Positions 18,367 to 28,205 of a stretch of 64,000 nucleotides of DNA are shown piece after piece (the first letter of the stretch is position 1; every line of letters begins with the position of its first letter). Source of the stretch: CAWANF01 sp963783355 (lineage in GTDB: Bacteria; Bacteroidota; Rhodothermia; Balneolales; DATFMH01); contig CAWANF010000001.1 of assembly GCA_963783355.1 (NCBI GenBank), positions 62,001 through 126,000 of the forward strand. Reading direction: 5' to 3'. The notes under the pieces are model-generated. The model saw nothing but the letters and a program-made list of their open reading frames with translations. It ran no database searches and was not told the DNA's origin. The position numbers and the translations under genes are program-made.

Positions 18367-21300
18367 TTGAACTACCGATTTTATCTTTTTATTACACTTT
18401 CTATAGTGTTATTCCCGGTTTTTGCCCGGGGGCAGACTTCCGTCACTTTTACCAAAAAGATACCGGTTGCTAAGCCCGATTCCTCCTATTTTCTCGATTA
18501 TTGGGTCATTGAACCTACTATAAAAGTATCGGCGGGAGATTCAACATTGCCCGGACGATTCTGGCATTTTCATCAGGAAACGGGGAAATGGTCACTAAAT
18601 ATTGATAGTGTAAAATCTTCATTAACCAACATAGTCATTTCATACCGGGTACTGCCATTTAATCTGAAACGGCAATATTACAACCGTGAATTAGTAGCGA
18701 TGCCGGCTTATCTGGCAGACTCCCTTAAAGCGGATTCATTAAAAGGAAAAATGGGGGTAATACGAAGTCCGATAACCAGTGATGACCTTTTTGGGAATGC
18801 ACAAATTCAAAAAAGCGGTAGCCTTACCCGGGGCATTATCATTGGAAATAACCAGGATTTTTCTCTGGAAAGCGGCCTGCGGCTCGATTTAAGCGGACAG
18901 ATTACCAATGACATTAATATTCTTGCGGTTTTGACCGACCAAAGTACACCTATTCAACCCGATGGAAGCACGCAAAATCTCAAGCAATTTGATAAAGTCT
19001 ACATTCAAATGAAAAGCCGGAAGAGCGCCGTCCAATTGGGAGATATTAGTGTTAAAATGAACCAAAGCGCCTTTGCAAGAATCGACCGGCAGCTTCAGGG
19101 AGCGTCATTTTATACTCACTCACCGTATGGATATTACAGCGCAGCTGCAACTGTTGTCCGTGGGAAATACCGTGAAATGAAATTCAATGGGATTGACGGA
19201 CTTCAGGGGCCATACCGGCTGACTGGCGCTAATAATGAACCTTTTATCATTGTTCAGGCCGGGTCGGAACATGTTTATATTGATGGTGTATTGCAAACCA
19301 GGGGAGAAGAGAATGACTATGTGATTGATTATAGTTTGGGAGAAATCACCTTTACTAATAAACGTATTATCACTTCCGCCACGCGTATTACTGTCGATTT
19401 TCAGTATTTAGACCAGCAATATAACCGTACTTTAGTAGCAGCTGAGGCACAAAATAGTGACTTGCTGAATGGTAAATTGAGTGTTGGGGTAACCTACATA
19501 AGAGAAGCAGATAATGATAATCCTAATGCCCAGTTGTCACTGACAGATAAAGAGATCAGTGTGTTGCGCAAGGCCGGAAACGATCCAAATAAAGCGGTAG
19601 TAAGCGGGGTTACTTATGTCGGTAATGCCGACCAGTCAAAATATATTTTATATACGCGAAAAGACACGACTGTTGGAAGTTCCGGTTACACTATATACGA
19701 AAATATTCCCGGCAGCCAGACCAACCAATATCAGATTCAGTTCAGCAGGGTAGGAGATGGTAATGGAGATTATCAACGGATAGGCGGAGAACTAAATGGA
19801 GTATTATATCAGTGGGTTGGCCCAGGCAATGGGGCGTATGATACACTGAGAACCATTACCCCGCCCATCAATCATCAAATGGTTTCTGTAAGAAGCCAGT
19901 ATCATCCGAATAAACATGTTGAAGTATATGGTGAATGGGCCGGAAACAGTCTTGATAAAAACCGGTTCTCAACCATAGGAAACAGTACTAATTTTGATAA
20001 TGCTTATCTGGTTGGGACTCAAATGGTATCGCCAAAAACGGATTATGGCATTTTCCATTTTTCCGTAAAGCAGCGATATACGGGTAAACGATTTACATAT
20101 TTCGATCGGGTTAAGTCAGTGGAATTTGATCGCAAATGGGATATTACCTCCGATACGGCTTCTATGGAACGAGTTACGGAAATGAACGGTGGCTGGCAGG
20201 CTTCAAAAAATACTTCTTTGGATGTTGGTGCCGGGCTTATCAATCGTTCTGATTTTTCGGGAAACCGGCAGGATGTCAATTTTATCAGCCGGGAAAAAGG
20301 AATGCCACAAGTTAATTATTACCTGGAGCGCATCAATAGTAAGGATCAATATCTTGCGCATAAAGGGGACTGGGTTCGTCAAAACGGCTCTTTGAAATAT
20401 GGTATTCCGATTATTGGAGGAACATTAACACCGGTTTTTGCATTTGAACATGAATATCGAAAACAGCAAGATATTCAGAGTGATTCATTGTTGAATACTT
20501 CACTACGATTTATAGATTTTAAGCCGGGGGTTCAATATCAGTTATCAGATCTTTTGAATGTAAGTGCATCATATTCATTACGAAACGACGGTGCGATCGC
20601 TAATCATCAATTTGTTCATGAATCAACCGCTCTTACCCAACGATATGGATTGTCCCTGACACCATCCGTTCATTTTAACAGTATCAACGATATCGCGTTC
20701 CGGAAAAAGAAATATTCTGAATATTTCGTAAAGAATCAGAATCTTCAAAACGATAACGGGGTGTTTATCAGGTCGGTGAGTAACTACAGTCCTTTGCATA
20801 ATTTTATCAATGGGCAACTGTATTATGAAGCGAATACTGAACGTAAAGCCCTGTTGCAGGAAACATATATCGATGTTGGCCCGGAGATGGGGCAGTATGT
20901 CTGGAAAGATTTAAACCATGATGGTATTCAGCAGATTGATGAGTTTTTTCTCGAACAGAATCCCAATGAGGGAACATACATAAAACAATATATTCCATCG
21001 GATCAGCTTTTACCGGTTATCACATTGAAGACCCGCTTCAGAAATAAAATTCGTCCGGCGAAGCTCATTAATAAAGATTCTGATGGTATCTTCTCAAAAA
21101 TTCTCAGGAATATTGAAATAAATTCCTTGTTTGATATTCGCGAGACCAGCACAACGCCTCATTTAAGTGATGTATATCTGTTACGACTAAAGACATTTGG
21201 AAATGATTCCACAACCCTGGCCGAAAGAATCTACTGGCGACAGGAAGTGCAATTATTTCCCGATGCATCGCGGCTTAATGTACGTTTTTCGGTGGAACGA

Positions 21301-21870
21301 AATACCGGTCAGAATAAGCAGACCATCGGTTTGGAAAAGCAAAATTCGATGTATTATCGTTTATATATGCGTTACAGGCTGAAACGACGATATATCATCG
21401 AGAACGAAATAAAGTTAGGGAAGAATAAAAATGTGAGCCAGAACCTGGGCAGTCGCAATTATAATATAAGTGACAAAGAATGGAATCCGAAGATAAATAT
21501 AAGAGTCAGTTCATCGTATCATACGACATTTGGAATAACATTCAGTGAAAAAACCGATCAATATCCGGTCGTACCGGTCCGATTAACAGCTTTTAACATT
21601 CTTTCGGAAAATCGAATTTATATTGGAAATAAAACTCAGATATACTTACGTTTAGAGAGAAGAAACAACCACCTGGTTGGTCAATCGAGCGGGCTCGGAA
21701 CGTTTGAGCTGACTGATGGTGCCGGAGCTGGCGTGTCTTGGCTTTGGAATTTGGAGGCCAATTACAAAATTAGCGATTTAATCAGAGCTAGTTTGAATTA
21801 TGATGGGCGCACTGTTAGCGGAAACTCTCCGGTACAAACTCTTCGCTTCGTTGTCCGTGCTGTTTTTTAA
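18367..21870 (+). CDS. Large outer-membrane beta-barrel protein of unknown function
   Basis: A 1167-residue exported protein. The TTG start gives an N-terminal signal peptide ending near residue 22 (FARGQ); an in-frame stop at 18349-18351 leaves no upstream ATG. After a beta-rich N-terminal region comes a conserved-looking block (about residues 150-250: SGSLTRGIIIGNNQDF, LSGQITNDINILAVLTDQSTPIQPDGSTQ, and FDKVYIQ), then GEITFTNKRIIT. The rest alternates polar and aromatic residues, as in a beta barrel, and ends in Phe, the usual barrel-assembly signal. I recall similar proteins across the FCB group, with some likeness to the SprA translocon family, but the function is not known to me. Confidence 0.75.
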   Translation: MNYRFYLFITLSIVLFPVFARGQTSVTFTKKIPVAKPDSSYFLDYWVIEPTIKVSAGDSTLPGRFWHFHQETGKWSLNIDSVKSSLTNIVISYRVLPFNLKRQYYNRELVAMPAYLADSLKADSLKGKMGVIRSPITSDDLFGNAQIQKSGSLTRGIIIGNNQDFSLESGLRLDLSGQITNDINILAVLTDQSTPIQPDGSTQNLKQFDKVYIQMKSRKSAVQLGDISVKMNQSAFARIDRQLQGASFYTHSPYGYYSAAATVVRGKYREMKFNGIDGLQGPYRLTGANNEPFIIVQAGSEHVYIDGVLQTRGEENDYVIDYSLGEITFTNKRIITSATRITVDFQYLDQQYNRTLVAAEAQNSDLLNGKLSVGVTYIREADNDNPNAQLSLTDKEISVLRKAGNDPNKAVVSGVTYVGNADQSKYILYTRKDTTVGSSGYTIYENIPGSQTNQYQIQFSRVGDGNGDYQRIGGELNGVLYQWVGPGNGAYDTLRTITPPINHQMVSVRSQYHPNKHVEVYGEWAGNSLDKNRFSTIGNSTNFDNAYLVGTQMVSPKTDYGIFHFSVKQRYTGKRFTYFDRVKSVEFDRKWDITSDTASMERVTEMNGGWQASKNTSLDVGAGLINRSDFSGNRQDVNFISREKGMPQVNYYLERINSKDQYLAHKGDWVRQNGSLKYGIPIIGGTLTPVFAFEHEYRKQQDIQSDSLLNTSLRFIDFKPGVQYQLSDLLNVSASYSLRNDGAIANHQFVHESTALTQRYGLSLTPSVHFNSINDIAFRKKKYSEYFVKNQNLQNDNGVFIRSVSNYSPLHNFINGQLYYEANTERKALLQETYIDVGPEMGQYVWKDLNHDGIQQIDEFFLEQNPNEGTYIKQYIPSDQLLPVITLKTRFRNKIRPAKLINKDSDGIFSKILRNIEINSLFDIRETSTTPHLSDVYLLRLKTFGNDSTTLAERIYWRQEVQLFPDASRLNVRFSVERNTGQNKQTIGLEKQNSMYYRLYMRYRLKRRYIIENEIKLGKNKNVSQNLGSRNYNISDKEWNPKINIRVSSSYHTTFGITFSEKTDQYPVVPVRLTAFNILSENRIYIGNKTQIYLRLERRNNHLVGQSSGLGTFELTDGAGAGVSWLWNLEANYKISDLIRASLNYDGRTVSGNSPVQTLRFVVRAVF

Positions 21871-21991
21871 AATTGTACAGTAGTGTAAAAAGAATTAATA
21901 CCGTTTAAATAATACATGATTAAAAGCCATTTTTTTCGCAATAAAAGCGCTACATCTTTAAAAAAATTGTATTAACTTCTTTCTTCACACT

Positions 21992-22020
21992 TTGACATTT
22001 ATTTTAAAATAATCTATCAT
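21992..22020 (+). promoter_or_regulatory. Sigma-70-like promoter of the exbB operon
   Basis: TTGACA (21992-21997), a 17-bp spacer and TATCAT (22015-22020) lie about 50 bp before the exbB start. This is a near-consensus housekeeping promoter. Confidence 0.6.
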
Positions 22021-22072
22021 TTTGCAGCTTAAATAAGATTTTAACAATTAAACGTAACAATTGGAGTAATAT

Positions 22073-22786
22073 ATGATCTTGTCGTCTTTTGGTGTCTTCC
22101 TATTGCAAGCCAGTGCAGATCAAGGTATGTTCAACGCACTTGTAAAGCAGTATAATCAAGGAGGACCATTCATGTGGCCGGTGCTTATCTGTTTTATTTT
22201 AGGTATGGCCGTATTTCTTGAAAGGTTAATAACATTGAACCTTGCTGACGTCAATACACGTAAATTTATTGTTGATGTAAAAGATGCATTGCAAAATGGA
22301 GGATTCAGTGCTGCTGAAGAATTGTGCTCACAAACTCGCGGACCTGTAGCTTCTGTTTTCCAAGCTGGTCTTTTGCGTGCCGACGAAGGTATTGAAGCAG
22401 CTGAAAAAGCAATCCAAACTTATGGTTCAATCGAAATGAGTTTCCTCGAAAGAGGTTTGGTATGGTTAGCTCTGTTTATCTCTCTCGCACCGATGTTCGG
22501 GTTCCTCGGAACGGTTGTTGGGATGGTTCAGGCTTTCGATGCTATTGAGAAAGCCGGAGATATTTCACCTACACTTGTTGCCGGTGGTATTAAGGTAGCC
22601 CTTTTAACTACTGTAGGTGGTTTGATGGCTGCTATCGTACTTCAGGTTGGTTATAACTATTGTGTTTCTAAAATTGACCGTCTTGTCGTAGAAATGGAAG
22701 AAAGCTCAACGGTTCTTATCGATTCTATCGCATTAATTCAACAAGGGAAACCATTAGACATCCCTTCTCTTGAAGAAGAAAACTAA
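22073..22786 (+). CDS. exbB: MotA/TolQ/ExbB-family proton channel protein
   Basis: Inner-membrane proton channel that powers TonB- or TolA-type work at the outer membrane. The 237 residues have three hydrophobic segments: about 33-52 (FMWPVLICFILGMAVFLERL), about 125-150 (LAPMFGFLGTVVGMVQAF) and about 165-195. The family block FLGTVVGMVQAFDAIEKAGDISPTLVAGGI is intact. A GGAG lies before the ATG and a good promoter is upstream. It is first in an operon with a small membrane protein and two ExbD proteins. No TonB or TolB gene is in the operon, so TonB versus Tol cannot be decided. Confidence 0.9.
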   Translation: MILSSFGVFLLQASADQGMFNALVKQYNQGGPFMWPVLICFILGMAVFLERLITLNLADVNTRKFIVDVKDALQNGGFSAAEELCSQTRGPVASVFQAGLLRADEGIEAAEKAIQTYGSIEMSFLERGLVWLALFISLAPMFGFLGTVVGMVQAFDAIEKAGDISPTLVAGGIKVALLTTVGGLMAAIVLQVGYNYCVSKIDRLVVEMEESSTVLIDSIALIQQGKPLDIPSLEEEN

Positions 22787-22832
22787 ATTTTTCTGTTAAC
22801 TATAATGTTAATATAAAAGAAAGGATTTCTAA

Positions 22833-23102
22833 ATGTTTGTTTCATTCAGTCTTGGATTTGCACTGGTGGTTTTGGCTATCGGGCTTATTCTGATGGCAAT
22901 ATTCGGAATAAGAAATATTGCAGGTGGCAAGTATTCCTGGGGTAAAATCGGAATCATATTAAGCCCGTTTGTGCTTTTTGGAATTTGCCTGATAATTATG
23001 GGCGATGCTGTTAGAGCTGGATTAGTTACGATGCTCTTAATGGTTGTTATACTGGCAATAATTACTGCTGGTATCGGCCTTCGCAGTACGTTCAAATACT
23101 AA
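22833..23102 (+). CDS. Small three-helix membrane protein of the exb operon
   Basis: An 89-residue, very hydrophobic protein with about three transmembrane segments (roughly residues 2-25, 42-60 and 65-82). I do not recognise a family. An AAAGGA sits before the ATG. It lies 46 bp after exbB and 33 bp before the first exbD on the same strand, so it is probably an accessory part of this energy-transduction complex. Confidence 0.65.
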   Translation: MFVSFSLGFALVVLAIGLILMAIFGIRNIAGGKYSWGKIGIILSPFVLFGICLIIMGDAVRAGLVTMLLMVVILAIITAGIGLRSTFKY

Positions 23103-23135
23103 TCAGTTTATTGAATCCATAAGTAATTTGTTTAT

Positions 23136-23687
23136 ATGTTATTGAAAAATAAAAGAAATAGGCCAGATGGTGAAATTCCTTCTGCTTCGCTGGCAGATAT
23201 GGCATTTCTGCTTCTAATTTTCTTTCTGGTTACAACAACTATTGATGTGGATTCTGGTATCGGGTTGGTGCTTCCGCCTCCGGCAGACCCCAACACCCCG
23301 CCACCGCCTGTAAAAGAGCGGAACATGTTGAAGATTCTTATCAATAGTTCGGGTAATGTGTTGATCAATGATCAACCTTCGGCTATGGCTGATGTTAAAG
23401 AAAAGGTATTTAGCTTTATTACCAACAAAGGGCAGGATCCGAACCTATCTGAATCTCCTCAAAAAGCTGTTGTTTCTTTGAAAACCGACCGGCAGACAAC
23501 CTATAATACATATATAGAATTGCTCGACCGGGTTAAAGGGGCTTACAATGAAGCCAGAAACAATCGAAGCAGGCAGGTATTTGGGGTTGCTTTTGAAAAA
23601 CTACCCGATTCTAAACAGAAGGAAATAAAGGATTATTATCCTGAAAAGATTTCTGAGGCAGAACCAGATAAAGGTGCACAAAAATAG
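23136..23687 (+). CDS. exbD: ExbD/TolR-family protein (first copy)
   Basis: Partner of ExbB in the proton channel; one N-terminal transmembrane helix and a periplasmic domain. The 183 residues include IPSASLADMAFLLLIFFLVTT, with Asp21 as the conserved proton-binding residue. A proline stretch follows (PPPADPNTPPPP, residues about 48-60), then a longer periplasmic domain than in the second copy. The next exbD begins 9 bp downstream. Confidence 0.88.
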   Translation: MLLKNKRNRPDGEIPSASLADMAFLLLIFFLVTTTIDVDSGIGLVLPPPADPNTPPPPVKERNMLKILINSSGNVLINDQPSAMADVKEKVFSFITNKGQDPNLSESPQKAVVSLKTDRQTTYNTYIELLDRVKGAYNEARNNRSRQVFGVAFEKLPDSKQKEIKDYYPEKISEAEPDKGAQK

Positions 23688-23696
23688 GGTCAATCT

Positions 23697-24149
23697 ATGC
23701 CATCATTTAAGAAAAAAGCTGCTAATTCAAAAGTTGAGATACCCACGGCTTCAATGCCTGACCTCGTGTTCATCCTTCTGATTTTCTTTATGGTGACCAC
23801 CGTGATGAGGACTCAGAATTTGAAGGTTAAGGTTGATTACTCTCATGCTAAGAATATTCAGAAAATTGAGCAAAAACGTTTAGTCAGTTACATTTATATC
23901 GGACCCGAAAAAGTCGGTAAACAAATTGGTCAGACTAAGATTCAGATAGACGATGCTATCATTGATGATAAAACCGCTATCAGAAGAATTATGTATGACA
24001 AATTGATGGACCAGCCGAAACTTGTCGTTTCGCTTCGTGTTGATAAAAATACTGAAATGGGCGTTGTTACCGATGTGAAACAAGAATTACGGAAAGCAGG
24101 TACCTTGCGTATCAATTATTCTGCTAAACCTGTTGGATACAATCAGTAA
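23697..24149 (+). CDS. exbD: ExbD/TolR-family protein (second copy)
   Basis: A 150-residue ExbD with the same architecture: short basic N-terminus, one transmembrane helix (about residues 21-40) carrying Asp22 in IPTASMPDLVFILLIFF, and a periplasmic domain. It lacks the proline stretch of the first copy, so the two are not simple duplicates and may form a mixed ExbD dimer. It ends the operon before a terminator. Confidence 0.88.
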   Translation: MPSFKKKAANSKVEIPTASMPDLVFILLIFFMVTTVMRTQNLKVKVDYSHAKNIQKIEQKRLVSYIYIGPEKVGKQIGQTKIQIDDAIIDDKTAIRRIMYDKLMDQPKLVVSLRVDKNTEMGVVTDVKQELRKAGTLRINYSAKPVGYNQ

Positions 24150-24188
24150 TCATCGATATAATTAGTTGTTCAGTTTTTATGAACTTCC

Positions 24189-24230
24189 AGGGCATATGCT
24201 AAAAGGTATATGCCCTTTTATTATTTTTAG
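24189..24230 (+). terminator. Rho-independent terminator of the exb operon
   Basis: The 9-bp stem AGGGCATAT/ATATGCCCT (24189-24197 with 24208-24216) is followed by TTTTATTATTTTT. It lies 39 bp after the second exbD stop. Confidence 0.8.
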
Positions 24231-24259
24231 CCCGACTTATTATCAAGTAATACCAATTT

Positions 24260-25285
24260 ATGTCCGAAGAAAAATTTACACCGATTGAACAAGTTGGCCG
24301 TGAGGCTTTAATCAAAGAAATAAGAGAGAATGTTGCGGTTAAGAGGCCGGAAGTCATCAAAGGAATAGGTGACGATGCAGCAGTTTTCAAGGTCAGTGAA
24401 TTTAAAGCATCATTACTTTCAACGGAAACATATATTGAGGGTGTCGATTTCGATTTATCCTATACACCATTTCATCATCTTGGTTTTAAGCTCGTTTCCG
24501 CTGTAGTAAGTGATATTTATTCGATGAACGCTCAGCCGATTGCAATAACGGTAAGCCTGGCATTACCGAATCGTATTTCCATGGAAATGATACAGGAATT
24601 TTATAAAGGCATACATGCCAGCTCGGGTGAATACAACATCGAGTTGGTTGGCGGTGACATAACAGGAAGCCATGCATTTATGGCGGTAAACATTAATGTT
24701 TATGGTGAAAGTGATATTGATAATTTAGTTTATCGTTCCGGTGCTCAAATTGACGATGCGATTTGTGTGACCGGTGATATCGGTGGAGCATTAGCAGGCC
24801 TGAAAGTTCTTCTCAGGGAAAAAAAATATTGGCTCGATTCAGGAAAAGAAACTTTTGAACCTGATTTGTCGGAGTATGAATATGTTGTGAAAAGGCAATT
24901 GGTTCCAATAGCAAGGAAAGATACTATTACTGTTTTGCAGCAAAATAATATTGTGCCTACTTCAATGACAGATATCTCTCAGGGTCTGATTAATGATTTA
25001 AATGGAATTACTGATTCTTCGCGTAAGGGTGCGGTTTTGTTTCAGGCGGCATTGCCAATTGCTTTAGAAACCAGGGCCATAGCTGATGAGATGAAGGAAG
25101 ATGTCGATAATTATGGGCTACACGGTGGCGAAGACTATGAACTTTTATTCACCCTTCCAGAACCGGATATTGAAAAACTGAGTAAGATTTATAAAGATTA
25201 TTCGGTTATAGGTAAAATTGTAGAACCTTCGAATGGGATTACTGTTCAGACTGCAGAAGGAGAAGTCTGGCGATATGATGAGTAA
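24260..25285 (+). CDS. thiL: Thiamine-monophosphate kinase
   Basis: Phosphorylates thiamine phosphate to thiamine diphosphate, the active cofactor needed by the 2-oxoglutarate dehydrogenase in this window. The 341-residue protein shows ThiL/AIRS-fold motifs: GIGDDAAVF near residue 36, GGDITGS near residue 135, a central VTGDIGGALAGL, and the C-terminal LHGGEDYELLFT. Length is normal. It follows the exb terminator; no TPP riboswitch was recognised upstream. Confidence 0.92.
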   Translation: MSEEKFTPIEQVGREALIKEIRENVAVKRPEVIKGIGDDAAVFKVSEFKASLLSTETYIEGVDFDLSYTPFHHLGFKLVSAVVSDIYSMNAQPIAITVSLALPNRISMEMIQEFYKGIHASSGEYNIELVGGDITGSHAFMAVNINVYGESDIDNLVYRSGAQIDDAICVTGDIGGALAGLKVLLREKKYWLDSGKETFEPDLSEYEYVVKRQLVPIARKDTITVLQQNNIVPTSMTDISQGLINDLNGITDSSRKGAVLFQAALPIALETRAIADEMKEDVDNYGLHGGEDYELLFTLPEPDIEKLSKIYKDYSVIGKIVEPSNGITVQTAEGEVWRYDE

Positions 25286-25660
<375 letters not shown>

Positions 25661-27802
25661 ATGCCTGTAAGTAATAACAAAAATAATATTAAAAATCCCA
25701 AAGTGGGGAATAAGAATCCGAAGTTCCCAATTTGGATTTATGTTATCCTTTTACTCATACTTTTGGGTATACAATTTTATGTGTTTGCCCCGGGAGGTGG
25801 AAATCGGATTGAATACAGTACATTCCTTAAATATGTCAAGAAAGGTTATGTTGAAAATGTAGTTATTAAGAATGATGTACAGATAGATGGTACATATACA
25901 AAAGAGGCTGTCAGCAGTGGTGCTGTAAAAGTACCTAAAAAAGAAGATACCGTATGGCAGATAGAAGGAAGTTCTTCGAATAATAAGTTTACCACCACGA
26001 TGCTTAAGGGTGATAACATACGTCCTATCCTCGATAAAAATAATGTCTCGTATGATGTCCAGGTAGATGATAACTGGTTCGGGGGACTCATGTCGTGGGT
26101 TCTTGTTATCGGCCTGGGGGTCGCATTCTGGATATTCATATTTAAAAGGATGAATCCTGGCCAGCAGGTTTTGAATATTGGAAAAAACAAGGCTTCGTTG
26201 TACGATCGTCAATCTGAAAATAAAGTAACATTTAAAGATGTCGCCGGGTTGAATGAAGCCAAAGAAGAGGTGCAGGAAGTTGTAGAATTTCTTAAAACAC
26301 CCCAAAAATTCACAAAATTGGGCGGGAACATCCCGAAAGGGGTGCTGTTGGTAGGCCCTCCGGGAACAGGCAAAACGTTACTTGCTAAAGCTACCGCAGG
26401 TGAGGCGGAAGTCCCGTTTTTTAGTTTGAGTGGCTCTGATTTTGTTGAAATGTTTGTAGGGGTCGGAGCAGCACGTGTACGTGACCTTTTCAAACAGGCT
26501 AAGGAAAAAGCCCCATGCATCATTTTTATTGATGAAATTGATGCTATCGGTCGAAGCCGTGGTAAAGGAAGTATGATGGGTTCCAATGACGAACGTGAAA
26601 ATACCCTAAATCAACTGCTTGCCGAAATGGATGGTTTCAATACGGAAAAAGGGGTCATTATTATGGCTGCAACAAACCGTCCTGATGTACTGGATTCCGC
26701 TTTGATGCGTCCCGGACGTTTCGATCGTCAAATTCTTATTGATAAGCCCGATTTGGTTGGCCGTGTCGAAGTATTGCAAGTGCATACAAAAAAATTAAAG
26801 ATGTCGGAAGACGTAGATCTGAAATTACTCGCTTCACAAACTCCGGGTTTTGCAGGTGCTGAACTGGCCAATATGTGTAACGAAGCGGCATTAATGGCAG
26901 CCCGCAGGAATAAGGAAAAAATCCATATGATTGATTTTCAGGATGCTATAGAACGTGTTGTAGCAGGACTGGAAAAAAAGAATAAGTTGATTAGTGAAAA
27001 CGAGCGTAGGATTGTTGCTTATCACGAATCGGGACATGCCATAGTCAGTTGGTTCCTCGAACACACAGACCCGGTATTAAAAGTTAGTATCGTTCCGCGT
27101 GGCCTGGCTGCTCTGGGTTACACGCTGCAAACACCACTTGAGGATCGTTTCCTCATGACGAAAGAAGAACTCTACGACAAAATATGTGCTCTTCTTGGCG
27201 GACGTGTTGCTGAAGAAATTGTCTTCGGAAAAATTTCTACAGGTGCCCAGAATGACCTGGAACGAATTACAAATATGGCATTTGCCATGGTTGCTGTTTA
27301 TGGTATGAGCGATGAGCTTGGATATATTTCATACCAAGACTCAAATAATCCGGAAGGCAGTTTCGGTTTCAATAAAAAGTATTCTGAAACCACGGCGAAA
27401 AAAATTGATGACGAAGTACGTAAAATCGTTGTTGAAGCCCGTAAGAGAACACTTGAATTGCTGATGAAATACCGGGAAAAATTGGAAGAAATGGCCCAGA
27501 CACTGTTAAAAAAAGAAATACTAAATGCTTCTGATTTGATTCAGCTTTTGGGTGAACGGCCTCATGGTAACTATCCGATTAGTCTCAATGATGCCATACA
27601 TATCGAGGAAATTAAAAACGGTCAGTCTGCCAACGACGGTGAAGAAAAGGCGAAAAAAGAAAAGAAAAAAGTCGATGAAGCCGTGAAGAACGAAGAAGCC
27701 AAAAACGATACCTCTGCAGAAAAAACGATTAAACCGTCTGTTGATGAAAATGAAAATAAGGAAATCCTGGAGTCGGATGAAAAAGACGATAAGGATGCCT
27801 GA
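25661..27802 (+). CDS. ftsH: ATP-dependent zinc metalloprotease FtsH
   Basis: Membrane-anchored AAA+ protease that degrades misfolded membrane proteins and regulators. Two transmembrane helices (about residues 22-43 and 139-162) flank a periplasmic domain. Walker A is GPPGTGKT (232-239), Walker B IIFIDEIDAIG, and the zinc site HESGH begins at His455. The 713 residues end in a Lys/Glu/Asp-rich tail of about 70 residues. It stands alone with a 7-bp repeat array upstream and a terminator downstream. Confidence 0.96.
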   Translation: MPVSNNKNNIKNPKVGNKNPKFPIWIYVILLLILLGIQFYVFAPGGGNRIEYSTFLKYVKKGYVENVVIKNDVQIDGTYTKEAVSSGAVKVPKKEDTVWQIEGSSSNNKFTTTMLKGDNIRPILDKNNVSYDVQVDDNWFGGLMSWVLVIGLGVAFWIFIFKRMNPGQQVLNIGKNKASLYDRQSENKVTFKDVAGLNEAKEEVQEVVEFLKTPQKFTKLGGNIPKGVLLVGPPGTGKTLLAKATAGEAEVPFFSLSGSDFVEMFVGVGAARVRDLFKQAKEKAPCIIFIDEIDAIGRSRGKGSMMGSNDERENTLNQLLAEMDGFNTEKGVIIMAATNRPDVLDSALMRPGRFDRQILIDKPDLVGRVEVLQVHTKKLKMSEDVDLKLLASQTPGFAGAELANMCNEAALMAARRNKEKIHMIDFQDAIERVVAGLEKKNKLISENERRIVAYHESGHAIVSWFLEHTDPVLKVSIVPRGLAALGYTLQTPLEDRFLMTKEELYDKICALLGGRVAEEIVFGKISTGAQNDLERITNMAFAMVAVYGMSDELGYISYQDSNNPEGSFGFNKKYSETTAKKIDDEVRKIVVEARKRTLELLMKYREKLEEMAQTLLKKEILNASDLIQLLGERPHGNYPISLNDAIHIEEIKNGQSANDGEEKAKKEKKKVDEAVKNEEAKNDTSAEKTIKPSVDENENKEILESDEKDDKDA

Positions 27803-28205
27803 TATCGTGAAGGAACAATAACTTAAGAAAGTACATATTTTAAGCATAAAGCATAGTATTTAAATTATACTATGCTTTTTCCTTTTTAAACCAAAAAAAC
27901 CGTATAAATTTAAAAAGACTTGTCTGGTAGGTATCTTGATGAGTTTAAGAATGAAGGTAAGAACATTTATTTTTGCGAACGGGAACACTTCAAATCCCTT
28001 AAGTGTTATTTATTTGAACTTGAATGAATGGACGATAAAAGAAGAATAACATCGGTTTTTGTTTTAAGTAGGCACATATATTCCATTTGCAAGACTTTTT
28101 TGTTGTATGGATATTCTATGTTTACTCATTATGTTTTGATGTAATATGCCGGTTAAAGAATTCCATTTTAAAATATTTAAATAATTATTGTTAACATAAC
28201 GACCT
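27803..28205. other. Intergenic region between ftsH and folE2
   Basis: 403 bp of AT-rich DNA. It holds the ftsH terminator at its start and presumably the folE2 promoter at its end. A 36-codon open frame at 27939-28049 is present but has no supporting signal. No RNA gene recognised. Confidence 0.5.
27849..27885 (+). terminator. Rho-independent terminator of ftsH
   Basis: The 11-bp stem AAGCATAGTAT/ATACTATGCTT (27849-27859 with 27867-27877) has a 7-nt loop and is followed by TTTCCTTTTT. Confidence 0.8.

Noticed and set aside
27939..28049. 36-codon ORF on the plus strand in the ftsH-folE2 gap
   Set aside because: No Shine-Dalgarno sequence, promoter or recognisable protein pattern; chance ORFs of this size are expected in AT-rich DNA.
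27803..28205. RNase P RNA, tmRNA or SRP RNA in the longer gaps
   Set aside because: No conserved cores or suitable GC-rich helices were seen in any gap over 300 bp.
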